DNA of 64,000 bases from assembly GCA_903856995.1 (NCBI GenBank), contig CAIODK010000042.1, positions 10,598 through 74,597 of the forward strand, read 5' to 3'. A program made the translations under genes and the position numbers. This DNA is from an uncultured Burkholderiales bacterium (GTDB taxonomy: Bacteria; Pseudomonadota; Gammaproteobacteria; Burkholderiales; Burkholderiaceae_C). Below the pieces are notes generated by a model that saw nothing but the letters and a program-made list of their open reading frames with translations, was not told the origin of the DNA and ran no database searches. Positions 1 through 8,324 of the stretch are shown in pieces (position 1 is the first letter of the stretch; each line of letters starts with the position of its first letter).

Positions 1-463
1 CGAACAGGGGTCGAACTCTGTCACTCCACGACGTATTGCGGATGGCGAGCCATGCCTCACTCACCATCACCTCCGGGGAAACCAATTCGTAACAGGCAAT
101 GTAGCGCGGCGAACCCGAGGTACGAAGGTATCGCTTCGCACTGACCGTCCCCGGCACACGCGCCAGACCAGGCAGATGCTCCGTGTCGTACCAAGCATTG
201 AAATCGTCGACAGAGTCATCCGGAACATCCGTTTCAACGACGTAATGAAAGCCACCGACAAGGTGATGGCTTTCACCCTGCAAGCTGCTCCACAACGTGA
301 TCTCCTCGGACACCACCCCCAGCGGCTGATTGCCAATCGCATAGCCGCGCCAAGTGAGGCCGTCGAGGGACTTCCACCATTCAAGCTGTGCGGCATTGCC
401 TAAGGTCGTCGCTTCAGGCAGTACGGGCCCCTGATAGGTTGCAAGATAAATGGGTGTGGGCAT
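1..463 (-). CDS. DUF4286-like dimeric alpha-beta barrel protein, 3' end beyond the window
   Basis: An open frame of 154 codons runs from an ATG at 463 leftward off the window with no stop, so the C-terminus is missing. The translation begins MPTPIYLATYQGPVLPEA and contains FNAWYDTEHLPGLARVPG followed by a KRYLRT-type strand. That WYDxEHLPxxxxVPG...RY pattern is typical of DUF4286/EthD-like ferredoxin-fold proteins found in degradation clusters. The gene follows the carboxymuconolactone decarboxylase-like gene by 11 bases on the same strand, so it probably ends the same operon. No enzymatic role can be assigned. The family name rests on the motif only, and a diverged EthD or NIPSNAP protein is an alternative. 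Confidence 0.6.
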   Translation of the reverse strand, partial: MPTPIYLATYQGPVLPEATTLGNAAQLEWWKSLDGLTWRGYAIGNQPLGVVSEEITLWSSLQGESHHLVGGFHYVVETDVPDDSVDDFNAWYDTEHLPGLARVPGTVSAKRYLRTSGSPRYIACYELVSPEVMVSEAWLAIRNTSWSDRVRPLF

Positions 464-474
464 TTTGGTTTCGA

Positions 475-1002
475 TCAATGAACAATGTTGAGTGCGACAA
501 GAAACCGAGACACCATGTTGTAAGCCGCCACGGTGGCCACAAGCTCCACGACCGTCGCAGGGGCGTACTTCTGAGTCACCTCCGCCATCAAAGCAGCGGG
601 AACTTCAATGTCGCGCGTCATGTGGTCGGTCATCGTGAGGAGAAGTTTTTCTTCAGGTGAAAATCGATCCGACAACTGCGCAAGCTGTATGTCGTCAATT
701 TTGTCTTGCATTACCCCTGCCTTCAGCGCATGTGGGAGATGTGCCTCAAATTCGAAGCTGGCTTTATTCAAAACAGCGACACGAAGAATGATCAACTCAC
801 GCAAATCAGCGGGCACAGAGCTTCGATTGCGCACCGCCGTCAACAAGCTTTCCCAACCTTGGGCAAGGGGCGCACTGTTGAGTAAGACTTGATAGAGGGG
901 CGAGATACGTCCGCGCTCTTGAAGAATCCGAGTTTCCAGCTCTTTCAACTCAGGTCGAGTTCCTGCCACCACCAAAGGTACGCGAATGTGATCAGCGCTC
1001 AT
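475..1002 (-). CDS. carboxymuconolactone decarboxylase (CMD) family protein
   Basis: A 175-residue protein with the CMD/AhpD helical core. Residues 66-97 read as the usual LRELIILRVA helix followed by the acid/His pair of the family motif (E84 and H88 in FEFEAHLPHALKAGV). The CxxC of peroxidase-type AhpD is absent, so a decarboxylase-like or uncharacterised role is more likely than thiol peroxidase activity. Its ATG overlaps the stop of the upstream Bug receptor gene (ATGA), indicating translational coupling. Neighbours (SDR, Bug receptor, DUF4286-like protein, divergent LysR) point to breakdown of a small carboxylic or cyclic acid. The exact substrate is unknown. Confidence 0.75.
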   Translation of the reverse strand: MSADHIRVPLVVAGTRPELKELETRILQERGRISPLYQVLLNSAPLAQGWESLLTAVRNRSSVPADLRELIILRVAVLNKASFEFEAHLPHALKAGVMQDKIDDIQLAQLSDRFSPEEKLLLTMTDHMTRDIEVPAALMAEVTQKYAPATVVELVATVAAYNMVSRFLVALNIVH

Positions 1003-1964
1003 TCATCACCTGTGATGTTGCGGGCCTTGATGAGCTGCGCCCATTTCTCAGTATCTGCCCTGAGCATCGCACCGAGCTCTTCAGGTGTGGAGTATTTCGG
1101 CTCAGCGCCAGATTGCGTCATTTTGGCGTTTGCCACAGGGTCAGTCACCGCCTGCTGTACCGCTTTGTTGAGCGCCTTGATCACATCGGGAGAAGTTTTG
1201 GCTGAGGCAAACAAACCATACCAATTGTTCGTGTCCACAGACTTGAAGCCTTGCTCCTCAAAGGTTTTGACATCGGGCAGCAAGGGGTGGCGTGATTTAG
1301 AGGCCATGCCTAGCGCCTTTAGGCGACCGCCTTTGATCTGACTCATCACAGCAGGCACGTCAGCAAAAAAACCAGCAACTTGCCCACCTAGTAAATCATT
1401 CAATGCCGGAGCCATGCCGTTATAGGGAATATGCAAGAGATCAGCACCTGTTGATTGCTCAAGCTGCAAAAGCGCCAAATGTGGAATGCTGCCTTTGCCT
1501 GAGGAGGCAATGGGTAGCGGTACTTTTTTGCTTTTGGCGGTCGCAATGAACTCGGAAGCATCCTTGGCGGGATTATTGGCATTGGCCACAAAAACTTCCA
1601 CGTTGTTCGCCACCAAAGAAACAGGCACGAAGTCTTTTTGCATGTTGTAGGACAGCTTGGGGTACAGCGCAGGATTGATCGCTGCCGCGCCCACACTGGT
1701 CAACCACAAGGTGGTGCCATCTGCGTCAGACTTGAGCACTTCATTGGCACCAATCGCGCCACTTGCACCGGGCTTGTTTTCCACGATCACGGTGCGGCCC
1801 AGACTTCTACCCAAGGGCTCCGAAATCGTGCGAGCCATCGCATCCACGGGGCCACCCGCGGCAAAAGCAACAATGATGCGCAGTGGTTTAGTCGTCGTTT
1901 GCGCACACACCAGAGTGACCGCAAAGACCGACACCAAAGCAACGAGCAGGTTTCTTTTTTTCAT
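999..1964 (-). CDS. Bug-family tripartite tricarboxylate receptor (periplasmic)
   Basis: A 321-residue periplasmic binding protein. Residues 1-21 are a signal peptide (MKKR, hydrophobic core, cleavage near VCA-Q). The mature start KPLRIIVAFAAGGPVDAMAR and the following VIVENKPGASGAIGA are the two hallmark ligand-contact segments of the Bug/TctC family. A GGAG sits 7 bases before the ATG. No tctA or tctB membrane gene is near, which is normal for expanded Bug families in Burkholderiales. It is coupled to the CMD-like gene downstream and lies 23 bases after an SDR gene, so it probably captures the substrate that operon degrades. Confidence 0.88.
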   Translation of the reverse strand: MKKRNLLVALVSVFAVTLVCAQTTTKPLRIIVAFAAGGPVDAMARTISEPLGRSLGRTVIVENKPGASGAIGANEVLKSDADGTTLWLTSVGAAAINPALYPKLSYNMQKDFVPVSLVANNVEVFVANANNPAKDASEFIATAKSKKVPLPIASSGKGSIPHLALLQLEQSTGADLLHIPYNGMAPALNDLLGGQVAGFFADVPAVMSQIKGGRLKALGMASKSRHPLLPDVKTFEEQGFKSVDTNNWYGLFASAKTSPDVIKALNKAVQQAVTDPVANAKMTQSGAEPKYSTPEELGAMLRADTEKWAQLIKARNITGDE

Positions 1965-1987
1965 TCACTTGTCTCCCATATAGTTTC

Positions 1988-2785
1988 TTAGTCACAACGT
2001 GCGGTCATGCCGCCATCGACAACAATCTCGGTCCCAGTGATGAACCGTGCCTCATCACTGGCTAAGAAAAGTGCGGCGCTCGCCGTGTCACGGCCATCCC
2101 CCATAAAGCCAAGTGGAATACGCTTCACACGGGTTGCAAGCAAGGATTCCACGTCCCCACCTGTGCGCTGCTTGGCAAGGCGCACTTCAACCATGGGGGT
2201 GTGCAACTGTCCTGGCACCACAGTATTGACACGGACGCCCGAAGGCGCATGTTGAACAGCCACCACACGCGAGAGCTGAATCACGCCTGCTTTAGCTGCA
2301 GCATAGGCCACCTGCGCACTCCCAGTCCACCGAATACCGGAGGAAGAGGCCACGTTCACAATCGAACCGCCTTGTTTTGCGATCATGGTTGGCAACACAT
2401 ACTTGCACGCTAAGAATACGCTCTTCAAATTCACATTGAATTGACTGTCCCAAACCTCTTCGCTCATCTCGACAGGACCACCAGGGGCAGAGCCGCCGAC
2501 GTTGTTGATCAGGATGTCAATGGTCCCAAACCTGTCCAAGCACGCTTGCACCATGTGCTGGATGCTCTCTGAGCTCGTGACATCACAGACATGCGTCGCA
2601 ATGGCACTGCGCGCATCGCCTGCCAAAGCTATTGTTTCAGCCAGCCGCTCGGGGTCGCGATCGACAGCGAAGACTTGGGCACCCTCTTGCGCTAGACGCA
2701 CTGCAATGGCGCGCCCATTCCCCCAGCCTGCGCCGACGCAGCCTGCGCCCGTCACGATTGCTACCTTTGATTTGAAACGTCCCAT
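1988..2785 (-). CDS. short-chain dehydrogenase/reductase (SDR)
   Basis: A 265-residue classical SDR. The N-terminal NAD(P) loop is extended (TGAGCVGAGWGNGRA, residues 12-26), a variant seen in one SDR subgroup, rather than the plain TGxxxGIG. NNVGG follows at 94-98, and the catalytic Ser148, Tyr161 and Lys165 are present. It ends with the usual GTEIVVDGG strand. An acidic residue after beta-2 (D42) suggests NAD preference, which is inference. It is the first gene of the leftward operon with the Bug receptor and CMD-like gene, and lies 96 bases from the divergent LysR gene that probably controls it. Confidence 0.87.
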   Translation of the reverse strand: MGRFKSKVAIVTGAGCVGAGWGNGRAIAVRLAQEGAQVFAVDRDPERLAETIALAGDARSAIATHVCDVTSSESIQHMVQACLDRFGTIDILINNVGGSAPGGPVEMSEEVWDSQFNVNLKSVFLACKYVLPTMIAKQGGSIVNVASSSGIRWTGSAQVAYAAAKAGVIQLSRVVAVQHAPSGVRVNTVVPGQLHTPMVEVRLAKQRTGGDVESLLATRVKRIPLGFMGDGRDTASAALFLASDEARFITGTEIVVDGGMTARCD

Positions 2786-2859
2786 GATTCGCCCATGCCT
2801 TGCCTGTTAAAGGTGCAAGTGTGTAGCAATAGACGCTAGAGGTAAACTAGATACCCGCT

Positions 2860-2870
2860 ATATCAGATAT
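2860..2870. promoter_or_regulatory. candidate LysR operator in the divergent promoter
   Basis: ATATCAGATAT is a perfect 5-1-5 palindrome in the 96-base gap between the SDR gene (minus) and the LysR gene (plus), 12 bases before the LysR ATG. LysR regulators usually bind interrupted palindromes in such gaps. The position close to the ATG would suit autorepression. Only the palindrome is seen; binding is inferred. Confidence 0.35.
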
Positions 2871-2881
2871 GTTATTTATCT

Positions 2882-3784
2882 ATGGATCTCAAGCAACTGA
2901 CGTATTTCGTCACGGTCGTCGAACGGGGCAGTTTTAGCAGGGCGGCAGTCGCTCTCAATTTGGCCCAACCCAGCCTCAGCCGACAAGTCGCGTTACTCGA
3001 AAATGAATTGGGCCATCGACTCCTAGACCGGACCGGCCGAGGCGTCTCCATGACGCAAGCGGGAGAAGCACTTTTGGTACATGCCAAAGTCATGCTTGAC
3101 GCGGCAGAACAAGCGAAATTTCAAATCAAGGAAATGCGGACGGACCCAACAGGACGCGTGGTCGTGGGGCTTCCGCACCGCGTGGCCATGGGCTTGTGCG
3201 TCCCGCTGATTCAAAGATTTCGAGAAAAATTACCCAAGGCTTTGATCACCGTCGTGGAAGGTTTGAGCCTGTCGCTCAGAGATGAGCTGATCAGTGGACA
3301 GATTGATGTCGGGCTACTTTTCGACCCAGCCCCCACCGCCTTGTTGAAGTACGAAACATTGCTACGAGAAAGGCTCATGCTGGTTGCCCCTGCCGCCACA
3401 CAACTCCCAAAACAAGTCAGCCTTCAGTCTCTCAAAGACTTTCCGATGGTGCTTCCGAGTAGCCCCAACCCCATTCGAAATTTGGTGGATGCCGTTCTAC
3501 TGCCGAAAAAAATCAGCTTGAACATCATCGCTGAAGTTGGCGCTGTCCACACCGCCCTGACCCTTGTTGAGAATTCAATGGCCTGCTCCATCCTTCCCGA
3601 AAGTGCACTGAACCTGAGTGCACACCACATGAAAGTGAACGTTTCCCCTATTGGCCCGCCTGCGATGTGGAACCAACTGGTTCTAGCGATCCCCGCCTCA
3701 CGTCCGATGAACCGACTGACACTAGAGACAACCAAACTATTACGCGAACTCGACTTTCGCATGGCACACAAAACTGAATCCTAA
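2882..3784 (+). CDS. LysR-family transcriptional regulator
   Basis: A 300-residue regulator of normal LysR length. The N-terminal winged helix-turn-helix is clear (MDLKQLTYFVTVVERGSFSR, then LNLAQPSLSRQVALLENELG, residues about 1-60). The periplasmic-binding-like effector domain covers roughly 90-295. It is transcribed away from the SDR/Bug/CMD operon, the classical arrangement for a LysR activator controlling its divergent neighbour. The effector is likely the substrate or an intermediate of that operon. No closer subfamily can be named. Confidence 0.88.
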   Translation: MDLKQLTYFVTVVERGSFSRAAVALNLAQPSLSRQVALLENELGHRLLDRTGRGVSMTQAGEALLVHAKVMLDAAEQAKFQIKEMRTDPTGRVVVGLPHRVAMGLCVPLIQRFREKLPKALITVVEGLSLSLRDELISGQIDVGLLFDPAPTALLKYETLLRERLMLVAPAATQLPKQVSLQSLKDFPMVLPSSPNPIRNLVDAVLLPKKISLNIIAEVGAVHTALTLVENSMACSILPESALNLSAHHMKVNVSPIGPPAMWNQLVLAIPASRPMNRLTLETTKLLRELDFRMAHKTES

Positions 3785-3881
3785 AATTTCCACGGTTCAA
3801 TTGCAGATTTTTTCTGCTCAAGCAGGGATTGCGAGATTGAAATTTGATCTTGCCATCGCATGGAGGCAAACGACAAGTCAG

Positions 3882-4589
3882 CTAGAGATCGGAAGTCCGG
3901 TACAACTCATTCGCACGCGTCAGGTGATCTGTGACGGCTTTGACAGCCCCTGCGACATCATGCTTGGCAATGGCATCGATTATTTTTTGATGCTCTAACA
4001 GCGTGAGCTCCTCTGCGCCAGGGGCACGAACGATAGACTGGTAATACGCGCTGGCCCAGCCAAACATGGCTTCGACGATTGCGGGATAAATCGGATTGCC
4101 ACTGATGCGCGCAATTTCTCTGTGAAAGTACATGTCCTGTTTCATGAACTGATCCAAGTTGACCATGGACGCACGATGGTGCGTTTGGCGTGTTTGCAAA
4201 CGCGCAATGTCGTCCTCCGTTGCATTTTGAGCAGCCAACTTGACCATGCCAATTTCTAAAAAGAGTCGAGCCTCTTTGATGTGATCTAAGGTCTCTGGCT
4301 GCATGCGCAACAAGTGCCGCGCACCTCCTGCAATTTGTTCAATCAACAAATGCGCTGTCGGAACGACGACCCGTGCACGTTCGCCATGCGATATTTCCAC
4401 GATGCCCGAGCGCGCCAGCTCTTGCATCGCTTCACGAACCGCAACACGCCCCACGCCGTAAACCTCCATCAAATCTCGCTCTGAGGGCAATTGATCGCCG
4501 GGACCGATTTCACCCGACTCAATGCGTTGCATGAGACGTTCAAGGACATCTTGGTAGAGCTTGCGTCTTTGGATAGGTTCAACATTCAT
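3882..4589 (-). CDS. GntR-family (FadR/FCD) regulator of the apionate operon
   Basis: A 235-residue regulator. A GntR winged helix occupies residues about 8-75 (LPSERDLMEVYGVGRVAVREAMQEL is the recognition region) and an all-helical FCD ligand domain about 95-225 with the metal-site pattern D/H...H...H of that group. It is the last gene of the leftward run apnO-dctP-oiaX-oiaK, only 15 bases after oiaK, so it is probably cotranscribed and regulates the operon in response to a sugar acid or phosphorylated intermediate. The ligand is inferred from context only. Confidence 0.85.
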   Translation of the reverse strand: MNVEPIQRRKLYQDVLERLMQRIESGEIGPGDQLPSERDLMEVYGVGRVAVREAMQELARSGIVEISHGERARVVVPTAHLLIEQIAGGARHLLRMQPETLDHIKEARLFLEIGMVKLAAQNATEDDIARLQTRQTHHRASMVNLDQFMKQDMYFHREIARISGNPIYPAIVEAMFGWASAYYQSIVRAPGAEELTLLEHQKIIDAIAKHDVAGAVKAVTDHLTRANELYRTSDL

Positions 4590-4604
4590 GGCATGAATCT
4601 ACCA

Positions 4605-5990
4605 TTATGAAAAGCATCCCGACTTAACTTGGCCATAAAAACTCTCGGCCCCAAGTTGCCCGCCCTTCAACGCGACCTGCAGCCCATCCCGTTTGGGATC
4701 ATCTGACCACGCGCGACACAGAGGAACACCTGGCGCCATGCCAGCATCCACCGTCAAGGCGCGAATCCCCAAATGACTGCCCACTGCACCGGAGCTGTCC
4801 CCACCCGCCACCACGAAGCGACGGATCGTCGATTGATCAAGTACCTGGCGCATGATCTCAGCCAATGCCTGCCCCACACGCTCCGCAGCCGCTTCTTTAC
4901 TCAAGCTAGCTGCCGCAGCAGTTGCCGTAAAGTTCAACACCGCAGGATCATCCGGGCCTTCGGCTGAGAACACAAGGGGTGAAATATTCTGAGCAATGGA
5001 TGCCAATGCCAACGACACCAATCTGGCAATTTCAAGACCTGCCTCATGTGCATCCAGGCACCGCGAAATATCTAGACGTTCTGTGGCAAAACCATGGGTA
5101 CGCGCCCATTGAATTTGTGCACCACTCATCGGAGAGCAACTCCCGCTGACCACCGCAATACAGGGCACGGCGTTAGCCACAGGCAAGCTCGGCGTTTGAG
5201 GAATCAGTCCTTGCTGGCGCCAATAAGCGGCCAGCGCATATTGCAAACCCGATGATGAGGCACTGAAAAGGCCTTGTCCACGGTTCTCCCACACCAAGCG
5301 CCCCGCTTCAAGTTGAGTTGCGTCATCGGCCACATCAATCATCACCACCGGTTGGTCATCCCCTTGTAACGCATCGCAACGAATTTGCCCTAAACCCTCC
5401 GAGAGTTCAGCCACATGAATCAATTCAATGCGGCGCTGCGTTTGCTCAGTCAAATGCACGCGCAAATCACTTTCTTGCATGGGGGTCACGGGGTGGCGCG
5501 ACATGGTCGGGTGACGATCGATTCTGTGAACAACCCCATTCGCACCAGCAAACAAATGACCAAACACTTGGTATCGTTTGAGCCTAGGCGCACCCACCAC
5601 CAAAGGTGACCACCGCGCGCGCGTCGTCTTAACGCCGAGATCAATGGCTTGACCAATAGAGCCCACACAAGCAGAGGAATCAAACGTGGAACACACCTTG
5701 TAGTGCAAGATGGGTGCGCCCATGCCCTGCAAGCATTCAAAGATTGCAGGTAGCTCGCGTCTCATCCAGTCAGGGCTTTTGCCTCGGGACTGCCCTGCCA
5801 AGCCGATGCAACGCATGTGTTGAAATCGCGCCAAATCCGAAGGTTTTGGACGTTCTAAAAAAAGCACTGTTGGAATACCAGCTGCGGTGAAGGCTTCCAT
5901 GACATCCGTGGAACCAGTGAAATCGTCACCGTAATAGGTGAGCAACCGCCCCTCAGGCCATACGTTGGTGTGAGCAGTCACGACGTTCAC
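4605..5990 (-). CDS. oiaK: four-carbon acid sugar kinase family (DUF1537), probable 3-oxo-isoapionate kinase
   Basis: A two-domain DUF1537 kinase of about 461 residues. The N-terminal substrate domain carries YGDDFTGSTDVMEAF, and the C-terminal ATP domain carries VAGGDSSGAVGSHLG and LKGGQLGAESF. Family members phosphorylate sugar acids such as threonate, erythronate or 3-oxo-isoapionate. The neighbouring RuBisCO-like protein and ApnO-type dehydrogenase favour 3-oxo-isoapionate, giving the 4-phosphate used by OiaX. The GTG at 5990 overlaps the oiaX stop (GTGA) and is preferred; a TTG at 5993 is also open. Substrate is inferred from context; the kinase family is firm. Confidence 0.8.
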   Translation of the reverse strand: MNVVTAHTNVWPEGRLLTYYGDDFTGSTDVMEAFTAAGIPTVLFLERPKPSDLARFQHMRCIGLAGQSRGKSPDWMRRELPAIFECLQGMGAPILHYKVCSTFDSSACVGSIGQAIDLGVKTTRARWSPLVVGAPRLKRYQVFGHLFAGANGVVHRIDRHPTMSRHPVTPMQESDLRVHLTEQTQRRIELIHVAELSEGLGQIRCDALQGDDQPVVMIDVADDATQLEAGRLVWENRGQGLFSASSSGLQYALAAYWRQQGLIPQTPSLPVANAVPCIAVVSGSCSPMSGAQIQWARTHGFATERLDISRCLDAHEAGLEIARLVSLALASIAQNISPLVFSAEGPDDPAVLNFTATAAAASLSKEAAAERVGQALAEIMRQVLDQSTIRRFVVAGGDSSGAVGSHLGIRALTVDAGMAPGVPLCRAWSDDPKRDGLQVALKGGQLGAESFYGQVKSGCFS

Positions 5991-7228
5991 CAAAAGGTCA
6001 ATGCACGTTGCAAAGCAGGTCTGTCTTTGGCGTAGCTCACCAAATCAACACCCGCTTCAGCGGCTTCCCATGCTTGGCGTAAGGCCGTCACCCCTGAAGC
6101 CACGCCATCAGGATGACCAAATATTCCGCCACCAGCGGTACAAATCAAATCGGTATTACCCAAGGCGGCATACGTGTCGTGCGCTTGCAATCCTGTTTGG
6201 GCCGAACTAAAGACAGGTACCGCGCACATCGGTGCATCCTCAAACAGCGGTTTGATAACTGAGCGTGCGGATGAAATCACCGTCTCATCAGACTCACTGA
6301 ATTTGTTACGCAACCCATTTACATGCAGATGATCTACACCCGCCAAACGCCAAATTTGTTGCCATGCAGCGAAGTCCCACCCTAGGGACGGGCTGCGACT
6401 CAGATACCCCCACCCTGCTCGGTGTGCATGAATGGGCAAACGACTGTGCCGACGAAATTCGGTCAAACCTGTCAGTCCGATCGAATTCAAGCACACCATC
6501 ACGCACGAGCCTTGGTGCTTTAACACCAAATCATGGCGCTGCTTCATTTGATCTACCTCACCCGTGATGTTGAAAGCCACCATCACCTGACGTCCTAATT
6601 TTTGCGACGCTTCATTCACCACGCGCATGACTGACGTCACGCGGTCATTGAAGGGGCAATGAGGCCCATCCGACTGCAGCTCATCGTCTTTGATGAAATC
6701 AATGCGGCCGTCCACCAACAAACGTACCTGCTCAGCTGTTTCTTGCGCATTCAGGCCGACGCTTGGTTTGATGATGGTGCCAATCAACGGCCCTTTCATC
6801 ACGCCACTCAACCGGCGTGTGCCCTCAATGCCGAACGCTGGACCGAGGTAGGCTTGAGAGAACGCATGCGGCAGTTTCAGATCTAACAAACGTAAACCCG
6901 AAACTTGCGCCAATTCAAATAAGTTCCCTGCGACTGTGGCCATCAACGTAGGTAGGCATGGGCCTAAGTTTTCCAACGGCCAAGACAACTCTAGCAAGCA
7001 ACGGGTGTATCGCTCGGACTTCATGCCCCCAGGCAAGCTGGGGGCGTCGGCCACGTCCAACACCTGCAGCGATTCCACACGCGCCCCAGATCGCGCTTTC
7101 AATGCAGGCGTTTCTGTCGCTAATTTTAAAAATGTACCGCTGGACTGCTCCCCAGCAATCACCTCGGCTGCGCGCATTGGATCATCACCGGTTTCTAACC
7201 AGTAGCGCGCGTAAATTCTGTCAGTCAT
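5987..7228 (-). CDS. oiaX: RuBisCO-like protein, probable 3-oxo-isoapionate-4-phosphate transcarboxylase/hydrolase
   Basis: A 413-residue member of the RuBisCO large-chain superfamily that is not a CO2-fixing enzyme. It keeps the active-site lysine in GTIIKPSVGL (K154) and the metal cluster DFIKDDE (carbamyl-lysine equivalent K180, D182, E183). It also has a HAHRAG histidine (H269) and a loop-6-like HVNGLRNKF. The true RuBisCO loop GKxEG is missing. In the described D-apionate route such a protein converts 3-oxo-isoapionate 4-phosphate to 3-phosphoglycerate and glycolate. The adjoining DUF1537 kinase and ApnO-like dehydrogenase match that pathway. Other RuBisCO-like activities remain possible. 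Confidence 0.8.
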   Translation of the reverse strand: MTDRIYARYWLETGDDPMRAAEVIAGEQSSGTFLKLATETPALKARSGARVESLQVLDVADAPSLPGGMKSERYTRCLLELSWPLENLGPCLPTLMATVAGNLFELAQVSGLRLLDLKLPHAFSQAYLGPAFGIEGTRRLSGVMKGPLIGTIIKPSVGLNAQETAEQVRLLVDGRIDFIKDDELQSDGPHCPFNDRVTSVMRVVNEASQKLGRQVMVAFNITGEVDQMKQRHDLVLKHQGSCVMVCLNSIGLTGLTEFRRHSRLPIHAHRAGWGYLSRSPSLGWDFAAWQQIWRLAGVDHLHVNGLRNKFSESDETVISSARSVIKPLFEDAPMCAVPVFSSAQTGLQAHDTYAALGNTDLICTAGGGIFGHPDGVASGVTALRQAWEAAEAGVDLVSYAKDRPALQRALTFW

Positions 7229-7257
7229 TGATGTACTTTCAACTCTCAGTCAAACAC

Positions 7258-7292
7258 AAAAAAAGACGGCCTCAAAGTTTGAGAGCCGTCTT
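7258..7292 (-). terminator. intra-operon terminator/attenuator between dctP and oiaX
   Basis: Read on the minus strand, an AAGACGGC...CCGTCTT stem with an inner TCAAA/TTTGA helix is followed by a run of seven T. It lies between the stop of the TRAP receptor gene and the start of oiaX. It should end part of the transcripts after the receptor gene, giving more receptor than enzyme. Confidence 0.75.
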
Positions 7293-7308
7293 GTATGCGG
7301 ACATTGTT

Positions 7309-8289
7309 TTATTTGTAGTCTTGAATTTTTCGAATGTTTTCTGCGCCAAACTCTTTTGCATAGTTGGCATAAGCAGGACGCATGGCTTCGCGGAATGCGG
7401 CGCCGTCCACCTTGCGCACGACCGTCATGCCCTCTTTCTCCAATTGCGCAATACCGTTAGCTTCGTCATCATTGACTTTTTTGCGCTGTGCCACATTGGC
7501 CTTTTTAGCGGCTTCGTAGAACACAGTTTTATCAGCTTCGCTGAGTTTATTCATCACGCGTGGCGAAGTGAGAAACAACGCGGGTGAATAAACGTGGCCC
7601 GTCAACGATAAATGTTTTTGTACTTGTGAAAACTTAGAAGACAAGATCACTGGAATCGGGTTTTCTTGGCCGTCAACCGTGCCTTGTTGCAAGGCCCCGA
7701 ATACTTCAGGAAACGCCATCGGTGTGGGTTGAATACCAAAGGCACGATACCCGTCCATGTGCACCTTGTTTTCCATCGTGCGCATCTTCAAACCAGAGGC
7801 ATCCTCAGGCTTAACGATGGATCGTTTGCTGTTGGTCATATGGCGAAAACCATTTTCGGTCCACGCCAAAGCGACCAAACCCTTCGCTGGGAACTTCGTT
7901 AACAACTCTTGTCCGTTCGGACCATCAAAGTATTTGCGGGCATGGTCGTAATCTCGAAACAAGAATGGAATATCCACAATCTTGATTTCCGGCACAAAGT
8001 TACCCACGGGCCCCGTGGATGTATTGACGATATCAAGCGTGCCTAGTTGCACGGACTCGATCATTTCCCGCTCACCCCCCAACGATCCGCTGGGGAATTG
8101 CTGGCATTTGTAGCGTCCTTGCGTCCCTTTTTCAATCTCATCACAAAGCACGGTGGAACCCACGCCGTAATGTGAGGTGTTGGATGGGGTGTACCCAATT
8201 TTCAAAATCGTTTGCGCATTCACCGAACTTAGCGCCAGCAACGAAACGCCTGCCATTGAAACGAAACGCAATATCTTTTTTAATTTCAT
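7309..8289 (-). CDS. TRAP transporter substrate-binding protein (DctP family)
   Basis: A 326-residue periplasmic receptor. It has a signal peptide (residues 1-25, cleaved near VNA-Q) and then ILKIGYTPSNTSHYGVG. The DctP core includes GSLGGEREMIESVQLGTLDI and the ligand arginine region GLKMRTMENKVHMDGYRAFG, followed by PEVFGALQQGTVDGQENP. A GGAG precedes the ATG. It sits between apnO and oiaX, so its ligand is probably apionate or a related branched sugar acid. The small and large membrane subunits (DctQ, DctM) are not in the window, so this receptor must work with a permease encoded elsewhere. Confidence 0.9.
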   Translation of the reverse strand: MKLKKILRFVSMAGVSLLALSSVNAQTILKIGYTPSNTSHYGVGSTVLCDEIEKGTQGRYKCQQFPSGSLGGEREMIESVQLGTLDIVNTSTGPVGNFVPEIKIVDIPFLFRDYDHARKYFDGPNGQELLTKFPAKGLVALAWTENGFRHMTNSKRSIVKPEDASGLKMRTMENKVHMDGYRAFGIQPTPMAFPEVFGALQQGTVDGQENPIPVILSSKFSQVQKHLSLTGHVYSPALFLTSPRVMNKLSEADKTVFYEAAKKANVAQRKKVNDDEANGIAQLEKEGMTVVRKVDGAAFREAMRPAYANYAKEFGAENIRKIQDYK

Positions 8290-8324
8290 GATGTCTCCTA
8301 GGGTTGAACAGAAATGGTCGAATA

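Noticed and set aside
5987..7228. True CO2-fixing RuBisCO large chain
   Set aside because: The loop-6 GKxEG lysine region is altered, length is 413, and no small subunit or phosphoribulokinase is near; kinase and ApnO neighbours show a RuBisCO-like protein.
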